Positions 15,915-25,020 of a stretch of 44,890 nucleotides of DNA are shown here, in pieces. The position numbers and the translations under genes were made by a program. Each line of letters opens with the position of its first letter. Position 1 is the first letter of the stretch. This DNA comes from Xanthomonas cannabis pv. cannabis (GTDB lineage Bacteria; Pseudomonadota; Gammaproteobacteria; Xanthomonadales; Xanthomonadaceae). Under the pieces are notes generated by a model. It was not told the origin of the DNA and did not search any database. It saw only the letters and a list, made by a program, of their open reading frames with translations. The stretch covers positions 1-44,890 of the forward strand of contig NZ_JSZE01000023.1 of NCBI RefSeq assembly GCF_000802365.1. The letters are read 5' to 3'.

Positions 15915-17318
15915 TCAACGGCGTGCAGCGTCGGCACGCGCGCGCACCTGCTCCAGCGTCCACTCCTGCTGCATCGCGCCGTTTTCCCACACCGTCACCA
16001 AGGCGTCCTCACTCTCGGCATGGGCAGCCACTTCATCGAGCAACGCACTGCGATAGCTGCCGTCGCGACGGTCGCGCAGCAAGGTCAGCCGGCCACGCTT
16101 GCTCTGCTTGCCCTGGTCGGTGATCGGGTCCTTGTAGACATCGATCCACTGCCCGTCCACACGCACCGCCGAACACTTCAATGCAAACTTTTGCGTGTCG
16201 CGGTCCACCTTCTGCAGCAGCGCCCCGCCCATGCCGAAGGCGACATTGTCGGCGGCATAGCCGGCGGCAGTGATGCGCTCCAGGATCGCGCGCAGCGAGG
16301 TGGGGTTGATGCCATCGCCCTGGATCACCCGTACGTGGTTGAGCACCTTGTAGCCCTTGCCATTGACCTGATGGCCGAACGCCTCGTCCAGCAGCGCCAG
16401 GCACTGCTCGACCACGTCCACCGGGTCGCCGGAGTCCGGACGGATCACCACCGTTGCGCCCGATGCGACGATTTCCTCGCGCAGGGTCGTGCCCCAATGT
16501 TCGCGAATGGCGCGGTAGATGTCGTAGCTGTCCGATACCACCGCCACGATCGATCCCGGGCGTGCGAACTGCGTCAGCATGTTGCGATACGCGTCCACCT
16601 CGCGCTCGCGGCCCCAGCTGGTGATGGTGCTGTGCTCGGCTGCCGGGATCGAATAGCCGGCCACCGGCGTGTGGTAATGCGCACGTGCCAGCAGCAACGC
16701 CGACAAGGTGTCGGTGCCGAGAAAATTCACCAGGTGTGCGGCACCGCCCAATGCAGCCGAGCCCAGGCTGGACACGCCACGCGCACCGAAATCATGCAGC
16801 TTGAATGGCAGCTGCCCTTCCGGATCGTCGCTGGTACGCTCCAGGTAATCGCGCACGATCTGCTTGACCTGCCAGCTCACCGTGGCCACCGTCACCGGGT
16901 ACCACACGCGCAACAACAGGGTTTCCAGATACGAGGGCACCCAGAACGCCTTGGCGTCGGTGGACTCGATGGTCATCAACACGTTGTGGGTGGGCACCAC
17001 CGCGCCCTCGGGCACCGCGCGGATGCGGATCGGCAGTTGTCCGCCCAGCCGGTCGACGATGTCGCGCCAGCCGGCTTCGTTGAACGGTTCGCCATGCGCG
17101 GCCAGCAATGCTTTCGCATCGTCGATATCGGCATGCGTCACCGGCCGGTTGATCGCTTCTTTCAGGATCGACTGCAACCCGAAGAACACCGTCTGGTCGT
17201 ACACGCCACCGCGCGATTCGACATAGAAAAACGAGGCATCGGTGCCGGGCGGATATTGCAGCCAGTGGCTGGCCTTGTAGCTGTCGGTGTTGAGCAGCAG
17301 GTTATCGAGGTAATGCAT
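15915..17318 (-). CDS. nadV: Nicotinamide phosphoribosyltransferase
   Basis: A 467-residue cytosolic enzyme joining nicotinamide and PRPP to give nicotinamide mononucleotide. It shares family blocks with human NAMPT: NTDSYKASHW at the N-terminus, FFGLQ, HDFGARG, the GTDT loop (D203), GYSIPAAEHSTI with the phospho-enzyme His (H229) and RPDSGDP. The length is normal. AAGGAG lies about seven bases before the ATG. It lies 125 bp downstream of nadM on the same strand and directly upstream of the radical SAM gene. With NadM it forms a two-step nicotinamide-to-NAD route that bypasses nicotinamidase. Confidence 0.96.
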   Translation of the reverse strand: MHYLDNLLLNTDSYKASHWLQYPPGTDASFFYVESRGGVYDQTVFFGLQSILKEAINRPVTHADIDDAKALLAAHGEPFNEAGWRDIVDRLGGQLPIRIRAVPEGAVVPTHNVLMTIESTDAKAFWVPSYLETLLLRVWYPVTVATVSWQVKQIVRDYLERTSDDPEGQLPFKLHDFGARGVSSLGSAALGGAAHLVNFLGTDTLSALLLARAHYHTPVAGYSIPAAEHSTITSWGREREVDAYRNMLTQFARPGSIVAVVSDSYDIYRAIREHWGTTLREEIVASGATVVIRPDSGDPVDVVEQCLALLDEAFGHQVNGKGYKVLNHVRVIQGDGINPTSLRAILERITAAGYAADNVAFGMGGALLQKVDRDTQKFALKCSAVRVDGQWIDVYKDPITDQGKQSKRGRLTLLRDRRDGSYRSALLDEVAAHAESEDALVTVWENGAMQQEWTLEQVRARADAARR

Positions 17319-17443
17319 GACGGAAGCTCCTTCGCGTCGGGTAAACCAGCGGTCTGTCCGCCGGTGGGAGGTCGTGGATCAGGCAAGCCCATCGCACCGT
17401 GCCGACGTCGGTCGGCGGCAGCACGCAGGCGATGGCAGCGCCC
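17319..17443. other. Gap between nadM and nadV
   Basis: A 125-base spacer on the minus-strand path from nadM into nadV. I see no clear terminator, so read-through is possible, but it is long enough to hold a separate nadV promoter. Confidence 0.4.
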
Positions 17444-18499
17444 TCAGCCACGGCCCAGGCAAAATTCAAGAATATGCAGGTGGTCTTCGTACAGGCGCGG
17501 CCCCATCGCCATCACTTCGGCGATCGGAATCCAGCGCGCCTTGTCGGCATCGTCGCCGCCACGCACCGCAGGCAACTCCCCCGCAGGAAATTCGAAATGG
17601 AACGCATGGGTGATGGTGCGCCCGCGCAGACTGCGCTCGGGATGGTCGAATACCTGGCGGCCGCGTAGGGAGCCCTTCAGCACCGGCACCGGCACCTTGA
17701 GCCGGGTCTCTTCGCGCAGCTCGCGCAGGCAGCTTTCCAGCAGGCCTTCGTCCTGAGCGATGAAACCGCCCGGCAGCGCCCACAGGCCCTTGCCCGGTTC
17801 GGCACGACGCCGCACCAGCAGCACATGCCCCGAATGCACGACCACCGCATCGGTGGTCACGAAGGTCGGCGCATACGGCGCATCCTTCCACGCGGCACGG
17901 TACTGCTCGATGAAGCGGTATTCGGCCACCAGCTGCGCATAACTGGGCGAGTTGCGCCGGAACGCCTCCAGCATGTCGTACACCGGCGCGGGCACGTTGC
18001 CACGCAGCATCAACAGCCCGCCATGAAACCCGATGTCGCCGGCCTCGAACAGATAACGGCGTAATTCGGTGGCCGAGAGGGTGGCGGTGTGCTGCACATC
18101 TTCCAGCGGCCACTGCGGAAACTCACGCAGGTAATAGCTGCTGGCATCCTTGTCCATGCCGATCAACCCGATACGCGCATCCGGCGTGCCGCCATCGGCT
18201 TGCACGGCCTCGGCAACCTGACGCTGCACCTCGGCAATCCACAGGCTTTCGTTGTACAGATGGTCGCGCAGCGGCCGCAGGATCAACCGCTCGCTTTCAC
18301 CCGGCAACGCAGACTCGATCATCACCGCACGTTCGGCGACGGTCCATGGATTGCGGATGGTGCGAGGGGTGTCGGCCGAGCCGATCAACACGATGAGCTT
18401 GCGCGCCTTGCCCAGCGCGTGGCGGGCGACGGCGGCATGGCCGTTATGAAAGGGCTCGAAACGCCCGATAAACACGAGATAGTCGTACGGTGCTGCCAT
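17444..18499 (-). CDS. nadM: Bifunctional NMN adenylyltransferase / Nudix hydrolase
   Basis: A 351-residue two-domain protein. Residues 1-180 are a NadM-type adenylyltransferase with FIGRFEPFHNGH (HxGH at 18-21) and the later SATELRRYLF, making NAD from NMN and ATP. Residues about 205-350 are a Nudix domain; its box runs GGFIAQDEGLLESCLREL-REET, with Arg where the consensus has Gly after EE-x. Related fused proteins from cyanobacteria and Francisella have ADP-ribose pyrophosphatase activity, so this one may recycle ADP-ribose. GAGGGA precedes the ATG. It is first in the run nadM-nadV-radical SAM-methyltransferase and divergent from the exported phosphatase-fold gene (182 bp between starts). 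Confidence 0.95.
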   Translation of the reverse strand: MAAPYDYLVFIGRFEPFHNGHAAVARHALGKARKLIVLIGSADTPRTIRNPWTVAERAVMIESALPGESERLILRPLRDHLYNESLWIAEVQRQVAEAVQADGGTPDARIGLIGMDKDASSYYLREFPQWPLEDVQHTATLSATELRRYLFEAGDIGFHGGLLMLRGNVPAPVYDMLEAFRRNSPSYAQLVAEYRFIEQYRAAWKDAPYAPTFVTTDAVVVHSGHVLLVRRRAEPGKGLWALPGGFIAQDEGLLESCLRELREETRLKVPVPVLKGSLRGRQVFDHPERSLRGRTITHAFHFEFPAGELPAVRGGDDADKARWIPIAEVMAMGPRLYEDHLHILEFCLGRG

Positions 18500-18681
18500 G
18501 AGAATCCCTCACGGTTGAGTGGTGAGGCCAGCGGTCTATCCGCAGGCCTGCAACAAATGCTACGCCGTTGCGCAGGGACGTCAAGCGTGCAGTGGCAGCG
18601 ACGGACCCCACCGCCGCGCTGTCACGGCCGTCATCATTGCTGGCTAGACTTGGCGTCTTGTTTCTTCGGGAATCTGCCTGC

Positions 18682-19545
18682 ATGCCACGTCCGATCACAC
18701 GCGCACTGACGCGCTGCCTCCTTGCCATCGCCCTGCTGTGCATCGCCTTGCCGGCACTGGCCGCACCGGCCATCGCACCGTTGCGCGTGATGTCGTTCAA
18801 CGTGCGGGTTCCTGCCGACACCGAGGGCGACAAGCGCTGGCAGGTGCGCCGCAGCGCAATGGTCGCCTTGATCAGGCAGACGCATCCGGATGTGTTCGGG
18901 ACGCAGGAGCTGGTGAGCGAGCAGGCCAGCTACCTGGCTGCACAGCTGCCCAACTATCGCTGGTTCGGCCAGGGGCGACGCGGCGATGACAGCGACGAAC
19001 ACATGGGCGTGTTCTACGACACGCGCGCGCTCGATGTCGTGGAATCCGGCAATTTCTGGCTCTCCGACACGCCAGAGGCCCCCGCCAGCATCACCTGGGG
19101 CAACGTGCTGCCGCGCATGGTGACCTGGGCATTGTTCGAACGGCGCAGCGACAAGCGGCGCTTCTACCTGTTCAACACGCACTTCCCCTATCGAGACGAA
19201 GACGAACCCGCGCGCGAACGCAGCGCGCAGCTGATCCTGTCGCGCATTGCGCAGCTTCCGAGCGAGATCCCGGTGGTGCTGACCGGCGACTTCAACAGCG
19301 ACCCCGACAAGATCACCTACCCCACGCTGACTGCCGTGCTGGGCGATGCACGCGCAAAGGCATCAAAACGCAGCGGACCGGAAAAGACCTTCCAGGATTT
19401 CACCACTCACCCGACCCGGCGCATCGACTGGATCCTGTTCCGCGGGCTGACGCCAACGCACTTCGTCACGCTGGATGACCGCCCCGGCGGCGTGTTGCCG
19501 TCAGACCACTATCCGGTGCTCGCCGAGTTCGCCTGGCCGCGCTGA
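18682..19545 (+). CDS. Exported endonuclease/exonuclease/phosphatase-fold protein
   Basis: A 287-residue protein with a signal peptide (LLAIALLCIALPALA-AP, cleaved near residue 28). The DNase I-like fold is marked by LRVMSFNVR, FGTQE (metal-binding Glu), NTHFPY, LTGDFNSDP (catalytic Asp/Asn) and RIDWILFRG with SDHYPV (terminal Asp-His). All catalytic elements of the EEP superfamily are present. Members include DNases, phosphodiesterases and sphingomyelinases; an extracytoplasmic location makes a phosphodiester in the periplasm or medium the likely substrate, but which one cannot be told. The start is set by the signal peptide. Confidence 0.87.
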   Translation: MPRPITRALTRCLLAIALLCIALPALAAPAIAPLRVMSFNVRVPADTEGDKRWQVRRSAMVALIRQTHPDVFGTQELVSEQASYLAAQLPNYRWFGQGRRGDDSDEHMGVFYDTRALDVVESGNFWLSDTPEAPASITWGNVLPRMVTWALFERRSDKRRFYLFNTHFPYRDEDEPARERSAQLILSRIAQLPSEIPVVLTGDFNSDPDKITYPTLTAVLGDARAKASKRSGPEKTFQDFTTHPTRRIDWILFRGLTPTHFVTLDDRPGGVLPSDHYPVLAEFAWPR

Positions 19546-19570
19546 GCGCACGCACGCGGGATTGGTCGGT

Positions 19571-19614
19571 TGATTGGCTGATTGGCTGATTGGTTGGTTG
19601 GTTGGTTGGTTGAT
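19571..19614. repeat. Short tandem repeats (8-mer then TGGT 4-mers)
   Basis: Three 8-base units (TGATTGGC, TGATTGGC, TGATTGGT at 19571-19594) run into five tandem TGGT units (19591-19610). It is non-coding, between the ends of the convergent phosphatase-fold and LysR genes. Confidence 0.8.
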
Positions 19615-19629
19615 GGTCAGCACGCTCGC

Positions 19630-20535
19630 TTACGGAGGCTGAATCCCTGCCTGCGCTGCGCTTGCCTGCAACCATTCCAGCAAGGCCTGCAGGATCGCCG
19701 AGGGCCTGTCGCGCCACACGATGGACAGCTCGCGCCGCGCCCAGGGTTCGTCCAGCGGCACGGCCACCAGCTGCTGGCTGACGCTGGAGCACGCCAGCGC
19801 GGCGCGCGGCACGATGGCCACGCCGATGCCGCGCGCCAACATGCGGCACAGCGTTTCGATCCCCGGAACACGCGCGCGGATACGAAGGTGCACACCCGCC
19901 CGTGCCAGATGGGTGCGCAAATGGCGCTGCAGGGCGTTGTCCACCGATAACGCCAGCAACTGCATGTCGGTGAGATCGGCCAGCCGCAGCGCGGTCGCGC
20001 CGGCAAGCGGATGGCCGGCCGCAACCGCCACGATCAGGCGATCATGGCGCAATGGTCGCCGCTGCAGGCCAGTGAAATCCGCATGCCCGGCGACGACCGC
20101 CAGATCCGCGCGCTCGTCGCGCACTGCATCGGCGGCCTCCTCGCTACCCCATTCGGCCAGGGTCAGGTCCACCCGTGGATGCGCCAGCAGGAAGTCGGCC
20201 ACGCATTCGGGCAGCCATTCCGACAGCGCCGCCGTATTGGCGGCCAGCCGCAGGCTGACCTGCCCGCCCGCGCCGTAATCGCCCAGTTCGGTACGCATCG
20301 CCTGCGCTTGCCGGGCCAGCGTGCGGGCGTGGCGCAGCAAGACCTGGCCGGCAGCGGTAAGGGTGACGCCACGCCGGCCACGCTCGAACAGCGCCGCGCC
20401 GACCTGCAGCTCCAGCGCGCGGATACGGGCGCTGGCGGCGGCCAGCGACAGCGCCACGCGATCGGCACCGGCGGTGATGCTGCCGGTCTCGGCCACCGCC
20501 ACGAAGATCCGCAGATCGACGAACTCCACTTGCAT
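19630..20535 (-). CDS. LysR-family transcriptional regulator
   Basis: A 301-residue regulator. The N-terminal winged helix-turn-helix is of the LysR kind (DLRIFVAVAETGSITAGADRV, then SLAAASARIRALE and LFERGRRGVTLTAAGQVLL), followed by a substrate-binding-like effector domain (about 90-295). The ATG at 20533-20535 starts the HTH at residue 6, as usual. It is divergent from the TauE/SafE permease gene with 88 bp between starts. LysR regulators commonly control a divergent neighbour, so this permease is the likely target (inference). The effector is unknown. Confidence 0.92.
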   Translation of the reverse strand: MQVEFVDLRIFVAVAETGSITAGADRVALSLAAASARIRALELQVGAALFERGRRGVTLTAAGQVLLRHARTLARQAQAMRTELGDYGAGGQVSLRLAANTAALSEWLPECVADFLLAHPRVDLTLAEWGSEEAADAVRDERADLAVVAGHADFTGLQRRPLRHDRLIVAVAAGHPLAGATALRLADLTDMQLLALSVDNALQRHLRTHLARAGVHLRIRARVPGIETLCRMLARGIGVAIVPRAALACSSVSQQLVAVPLDEPWARRELSIVWRDRPSAILQALLEWLQASAAQAGIQPP

Positions 20536-20623
20536 TGCGCACCCACAGCCTTCGGCGTGGACGAAGTCTGCCTCAAACAAAGACAGCTTGCCGTGTCGCC
20601 ACCGCCGCCGGATCCTGCCCGGC
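20536..20623. promoter_or_regulatory. Divergent LysR/permease promoter region
   Basis: The 88-base gap between the divergent starts must hold both promoters. I did not find a T-N11-A palindrome clear enough to call a LysR box. Confidence 0.45.
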
Positions 20624-21367
20624 ATGACTGATGATCGATTGCACTGGGTCCTGATTGCAGGCGTGTTCCTGCTGGCTGGCGGGGTGAAGGGTGTCGCGGG
20701 GATGGGGCTGCCCACCGTGGCGATGGGCCTGCTGGGGTTGTGGCTACCGCCGAGCCAGGCAGCTGCGCTGTTGGTGCTGCCTTCGTTGGTGACGAATCTA
20801 CAGCAGGCCTGGGGACCGGCACCGGGGGCGCTGTTGCGGCGCATCTGGCCGTTGCTGACGCTGATGAGCGTGAGCACCTGGCTGAGCGTGGGTGTCATGA
20901 TCGGCGGCAACCCACGCAGCCTGCGCGCCGGGCTCGGCGCCCTGCTGGTGGCCTACGCGTTGCTCGGGCTGGCGCGCTGGCAGTGGACGCTGCCACCCCG
21001 CCATGAACGCTGGGCCAGTCCGTTGACCGGCCTGGCCAGCGGCCTGCTCAACGGCGCCACCGGTGTCGTGGTGCTGCCGGTGGCGCCGTATTTCGCCGCG
21101 CTGGGGCTGCCTCGCGAGATGCTGATCCGCGCATTGGCAGCCTGCTTCGGCACCGCAACGCTCGCGTTGGCCATCGCGTTGGTCTGGCACGGTGGCGTGC
21201 CGTTGTCGGCGGGGGTGCCGTCGCTGCTGGCCTTGCTGCCGACGGCGCTGGGGGTCTGGGCCGGCACCCGGGTCCGGCGGCGCATTTCCGCCGAGACGTT
21301 CCGGCGCGTGTTCTTCTGCACCCTGCTGCTTCTGGGCCTGCAGGCCTGCTGGCAGGCGCTGAACTGA
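20624..21367 (+). CDS. TauE/SafE-family (DUF81) membrane permease
   Basis: A 247-residue inner-membrane protein with about seven or eight hydrophobic segments and two inverted halves. The first has GVFLLAGGVKGVAGMGLPTV and the second TGLASGLLNGATGVVVLPVAPYFAALGL. This paired Gly-rich signature is typical of TauE/SafE (DUF81) transporters, which export or import anions such as sulfite, sulfoacetate or taurine-related compounds. The substrate cannot be told here. The ATG at 20624 gives a short cytosolic start before TM1. It is divergent from a LysR gene and convergent with prc. Confidence 0.86.
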   Translation: MTDDRLHWVLIAGVFLLAGGVKGVAGMGLPTVAMGLLGLWLPPSQAAALLVLPSLVTNLQQAWGPAPGALLRRIWPLLTLMSVSTWLSVGVMIGGNPRSLRAGLGALLVAYALLGLARWQWTLPPRHERWASPLTGLASGLLNGATGVVVLPVAPYFAALGLPREMLIRALAACFGTATLALAIALVWHGGVPLSAGVPSLLALLPTALGVWAGTRVRRRISAETFRRVFFCTLLLLGLQACWQALN

Positions 21368-21413
21368 GACGCGGCAGGCCGTTGCCACTGTACGGCCGGC
21401 GCGGTGCATTGGC

Positions 21414-21446
21414 CCAAAACAAACGCCACCGACAGGCGGTGGCGTT
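21414..21446 (-). terminator. Terminator of prc
   Basis: A perfect 10-bp stem, 21422-21431 with 21437-21446, around a 5-base loop. On the minus strand it is followed by the T-rich TTGTTTTGGG. It lies 26 bases past the prc stop and could also act weakly for the convergent permease transcript. Confidence 0.8.
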
Positions 21447-21471
21447 GGTCAGTGCTCGGTCGTGCGGGCTG

Positions 21472-23655
21472 TCAGTCCGCCCAGCGCCCCGGCGCTGTGG
21501 ACTGCGGCAGTACCTGCGCCGACAGCGGCCGATCCTGCGCAAGCAGGCCCAGCGCGTCGGCCAGGATGGCCGCCGATTCATGCAGCAACGGATCCGGGCG
21601 CTTTTCTGCGGCCTTTTCGCGTGCCGTGTCCTTGACGATGTCGCGCTCGTTGCCGGTCAGCCCGTCGTCGCTGTCATCGGCCAGCGGATCCAGCGGCAAG
21701 CCCAGCTGCTTGCGGACCTGCTGACGATCCTTGCGCTGCTGGTCCTGCTTCTGCCGTTCGGCGACACGTTCGGCCTCGTTCAAGGAGATGTACTTCTTGG
21801 CCTTCTCATCGCGGAACTGCTTGACGTCTTCCTCCCACCACTGAAATTCCTTGTCGGCAGCGATGCGCGCGGTGTGCAGGGACTGCAGCTTGGGCAGCAG
21901 TGGCGCGAAGTTGCCGTACTGGGTGTGCGGCGCAGCGGCAATGCGCGTCCACGGCAGTGCGTTGTCGTAGGTGCTCTCGCCGAATTCGGTGGCATCCACA
22001 CTGGCCGGGAAGGCGATATCCGGCACCACGCCCTTGTGCTGTGTGCTGGAGCCGCTCACCCGGAAGAACTGCGCGATCGTCAGCTTGACCTGGCCATAGC
22101 GCTGCCCTTCCGCGGCCGGCCAACGGTCCAGGTCGACGATGTTCTGCACCGTGCCCTTGCCGAAGCTGGTTTCGCCGATCACCAGGCCGCGACCGTAGTC
22201 CTGGATGGCGCCGGCAAAGATCTCCGAGGCAGAGGCCGAACCACGGTTGATCAGCACGCCCAGCGGGCCGTCCCAGGCCACCTTTGGATTGCTGTCGCCA
22301 TTGACGGTGACCCGGCCACCGGATTCGCGCACCTGCACCACCGGACCCTGTTCAATGAACAGCCCGGTCAGCTCGATCGCCTCGTCCAGCGAACCACCAC
22401 CGTTGTTGCGTAGATCCAGCACCACGCCGTCGACCTTGTCGGTCTTGAAACCGGCCAGCAGCTTGGCCACGTCGCGGGTCGCCGAGGCATAGTCGGTCGC
22501 GTTGCGGCGACGACCTTCGAAGTCCTGATAGAAGCCCGGCAGCTTGATGATGCCGATGCGACGTTCCGGTTCGCTGCCCTTGGCCGGCAAGGTGATGGTT
22601 TCGCCCTTGGCGGCCTGCTCGGCCAGACGCACCTTCTGCCGGGTCAGCGTCACCGTGCGGTGCTTGCCGTCGATACCGGATTCGGCCGGGATGTACTCCA
22701 GGCGCACCTGGGTGTCCTTGCTGCCGCGGATCTTGGCCACCACGTCGTCGATGCGCCAGCCGATCACGTCCTCGATCGCGCCATTCTTGGCCTGGCCCAC
22801 GCCGACGATGCGGTCGCCCGGCTTGAGCGTGCCATCCACCGCCGCCGGACCACCCGGGATCACCTCGCGGATCACCACCATGTCGTCCTGTTTCTGCAGC
22901 TGTGCGCCGATGCCTTCCAGCGACAACGACATCTGCTGATTGAACGTCTCCGCAGTACGCGGGGTGAAGTAATCGGTGTGCGGGTCGACAGCGTTGGTGT
23001 AGGCGTTGACGAAGAACTGGAACACGTCCTCGCCCTTGAGCTGCTTCACCGAATCGGCGAGCGCGGCATAGCGCTTGTCCAGCGTCTTGCGGATGTCATC
23101 GGGCTTCTTGCCGGCCAGCTTGAGGCGCAGCCAGTCGTTCATGACCGACTGGCGCCACAACACATCCAGCTGCTTGTCGTCGCTGGCCCAAGGCACGTCC
23201 TTGCGGTCGTACTCGAACTTGTCGCTGCCGGTGAAATCGAAGTCCTGCTTGAGCAGGTCGCGCGCGTACTTGACGCGCTGGTCCACACGCTTCTTGTAGA
23301 CCGCAAACACCTGGAACGCCGGTTCCAGGTTGCCGCCGCGCAGTGCGTCGCCCACACCGGCCTGCAACGGCGCAAAGCCGTCGATGTCGGTCTGGGTGAA
23401 GAACTGTTTACCGCCGTCCAACGTTTCCAGGTAGCGCTTGAACACGTCCTTGGACATCGCCTCGTCCAGGGTGCGCGGACGATATGCATAGCGGCTGTCG
23501 GACAGCAGGCCGTAGACGAGCTTGGTGGCCGTTGCCTGTTCGGGCGTGGCGGCCGCCGGCAGCGCGGTATCGGCGCGCGCCAGCAATGCCATCGGAGTGG
23601 TCAACACCAGCGCCAGCAGGCCGGCCTTCATGGACGCAGAAACGTTGTAGGTCAT
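21472..23655 (-). CDS. prc: Tail-specific (C-terminal processing) protease Prc
   Basis: A 727-residue periplasmic serine protease of family S41. A signal peptide (GLLALVLTTPMALLARA) comes first. The large N-terminal helical domain includes VDPHTDYFTPRTAE, followed by a PDZ domain (about 245-335, GIGAQLQ...GGPAAVDGTLKPGDRIVGVG). The catalytic core has LDLRNNGGGSLDEA, S475 (SASASEIFAGAIQDYGRG) and K500 (SFGKGTVQ), a Ser-Lys dyad with the same 25-residue spacing as E. coli Prc. The C-terminal DUF3340-like region completes the family length. Family members degrade misfolded or tagged periplasmic proteins and act on peptidoglycan hydrolases and PBP3 precursors. It has a single-gene transcript with its own terminator. 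Confidence 0.95.
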   Translation of the reverse strand: MTYNVSASMKAGLLALVLTTPMALLARADTALPAAATPEQATATKLVYGLLSDSRYAYRPRTLDEAMSKDVFKRYLETLDGGKQFFTQTDIDGFAPLQAGVGDALRGGNLEPAFQVFAVYKKRVDQRVKYARDLLKQDFDFTGSDKFEYDRKDVPWASDDKQLDVLWRQSVMNDWLRLKLAGKKPDDIRKTLDKRYAALADSVKQLKGEDVFQFFVNAYTNAVDPHTDYFTPRTAETFNQQMSLSLEGIGAQLQKQDDMVVIREVIPGGPAAVDGTLKPGDRIVGVGQAKNGAIEDVIGWRIDDVVAKIRGSKDTQVRLEYIPAESGIDGKHRTVTLTRQKVRLAEQAAKGETITLPAKGSEPERRIGIIKLPGFYQDFEGRRRNATDYASATRDVAKLLAGFKTDKVDGVVLDLRNNGGGSLDEAIELTGLFIEQGPVVQVRESGGRVTVNGDSNPKVAWDGPLGVLINRGSASASEIFAGAIQDYGRGLVIGETSFGKGTVQNIVDLDRWPAAEGQRYGQVKLTIAQFFRVSGSSTQHKGVVPDIAFPASVDATEFGESTYDNALPWTRIAAAPHTQYGNFAPLLPKLQSLHTARIAADKEFQWWEEDVKQFRDEKAKKYISLNEAERVAERQKQDQQRKDRQQVRKQLGLPLDPLADDSDDGLTGNERDIVKDTAREKAAEKRPDPLLHESAAILADALGLLAQDRPLSAQVLPQSTAPGRWAD

Positions 23656-23992
23656 CGAATGGCTCTCGGCACGGGGCCGACGAAAGAAAGGCGGTGAACG
23701 GATCAGACAGCATGACAGTGCCCAAAGTTGCTGGCGTTGTCATCCGCCGGCTGAATCAGCCTAGCGCCGGGCACGTAGCAGATTGTGAACGCGACCGTAC
23801 CTTGCACCCGCGCGCTCCGGTGCCAAAAACGACACGGCCCCGTGCGATGCACGAGGCCGTGTGGAAGCGCGAACGGTCTATTGGCTGGTCAGCCAGCAGG
23901 TCACCAGTGGCAGTAGGCATCGCCACCGCCAAGGTGGGCTGGATGATCGGCGCCAAGGCCCGGACCCTGGCCCGGAGTACGCGCTGCGTCGC
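23656..23992. other. Region between prc start and lipA stop
   Basis: These 337 bases hold the prc promoter region (from 23656) and, at 23832-23862, a lipA terminator. No supported gene is present; a small minus-strand frame across the terminator has no family features. Confidence 0.5.
23825..23862 (-). terminator. Terminator of the ybeD-lipB-lipA run
   Basis: A long hairpin, 23832-23845 with 23849-23862: 14 pairs with one C-A mismatch and a 3-base loop. On the minus strand it is followed by a run of five T (AAAAA at 23825-23829 on plus). It lies about 130 bases past the lipA stop. Confidence 0.8.
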
Positions 23993-25006
23993 TCAGGCGG
24001 CAACGCCGGCGCCGGCCGCCTGGCGATCGGCGTGATACGACGAACGCACCATCGGCCCGGAGGCGACATGGCTGAAGCCGAGCGCGTTGCCGTACTCCTC
24101 CAGCGCCTTGTATTCCTCCGGCGTCCAGTAGCGCATCACCGGGTGGTGGTGCGGGGTCGGCTGCAGGTACTGGCCGATCGTGATCATGTCCACATCGTGC
24201 GCGCGCAGGTCGCGCAGGGTGGCCTGCACCTGCTCCATCGTCTCGCCCAGTCCCAGCATGATGCCGGACTTGGTGGCGATGGACGGGTGCTGCGCCTTGA
24301 AACGCTGCAGCAGGGTCAGCGACCACTGGTAATCGGCACCAGGACGCACGTTCGGGTACAGGTCCGGCACGGTTTCGATGTTGTGGTTGAACACATCCGG
24401 CGGACTCAGGGCCAGGATCTCCAGCGCGCGGTCCATGCGGCCCTTGCCGCGGAAATCCGGGGTCAGGATCTCGATGCGGGTCTTGGGCGAACTGACCCGG
24501 ATGGCCGAAATGCAATCGACGAAATGCTGGGCACCGCCATCGCGCAGATCGTCGCGGTCCACGCTGGTCACCACCACGTACTTCAGGCCCATGTCGGCCA
24601 CGGTGGCGGCCAGGCTGGCCGGCTCGCCGGCGTCCGGCGGCTTGGGCCGGCCGTGCGCCACGTCGCAGAACGAGCAGCGCCGCGTGCACACCTCGCCCAG
24701 GATCATGAAGGTCGCGGTGCCGTGGCTGAAGCACTCGTGGATGTTCGGGCAGCTGGCTTCTTCGCACACCGTGACCAGGCGGTTTTCGCGCAGCTTGGCC
24801 TTGAGGTTCTGCACCGCATTGCCGGAGGGAATCCGCACCCGGATCCACGACGGCTTGCGCAGCACCGGCGCATCGACGAACTGCACCGGCGAGCGATTGA
24901 TCTTGTCGCCACCGATCTGCTTGACGCCGGTCTGCAGCGGCGCAGGCGCGGCGGTGTCGCCGGAGACGACCTGCAAGGGAATGGAACGGGCGATAGGCTG
25001 GGTCAT
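23993..25006 (-). CDS. lipA: Lipoyl synthase
   Basis: A 337-residue radical SAM enzyme that inserts two sulfurs into protein-bound octanoyl groups. Both iron-sulfur sites are intact: the auxiliary cluster C81, C86, C92 ([14 protein letters not shown]4CX5C) and the radical SAM cluster C107, C111, C114 (CTRRCSFC). [18 protein letters not shown] and MLGLGE follow in family order, as does the conserved C-terminal RSSYHAD arginine-serine motif. The ATG at 25004-25006 was chosen over longer frames because it gives a normal length. It lies 14 bp after the lipB stop. Confidence 0.97.
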   Translation of the reverse strand: MTQPIARSIPLQVVSGDTAAPAPLQTGVKQIGGDKINRSPVQFVDAPVLRKPSWIRVRIPSGNAVQNLKAKLRENRLVTVCEEASCPNIHECFSHGTATFMILGEVCTRRCSFCDVAHGRPKPPDAGEPASLAATVADMGLKYVVVTSVDRDDLRDGGAQHFVDCISAIRVSSPKTRIEILTPDFRGKGRMDRALEILALSPPDVFNHNIETVPDLYPNVRPGADYQWSLTLLQRFKAQHPSIATKSGIMLGLGETMEQVQATLRDLRAHDVDMITIGQYLQPTPHHHPVMRYWTPEEYKALEEYGNALGFSHVASGPMVRSSYHADRQAAGAGVAA

Positions 25007-25020
25007 GACGGTACGGGCGC

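Noticed and set aside
15717..17756. A 679-codon plus-strand frame covering nadV
   Set aside because: It is antisense to nadV, whose NAMPT motifs are complete. The frame has the His/Gln/Val-rich composition typical of shadows here, and the same holds for the frames over mrdA, lipA and prc.
23756..23956. Small minus-strand frame between lipA and prc
   Set aside because: It spans the lipA terminator hairpin, lacks a convincing ribosome-binding site and shows no family features.
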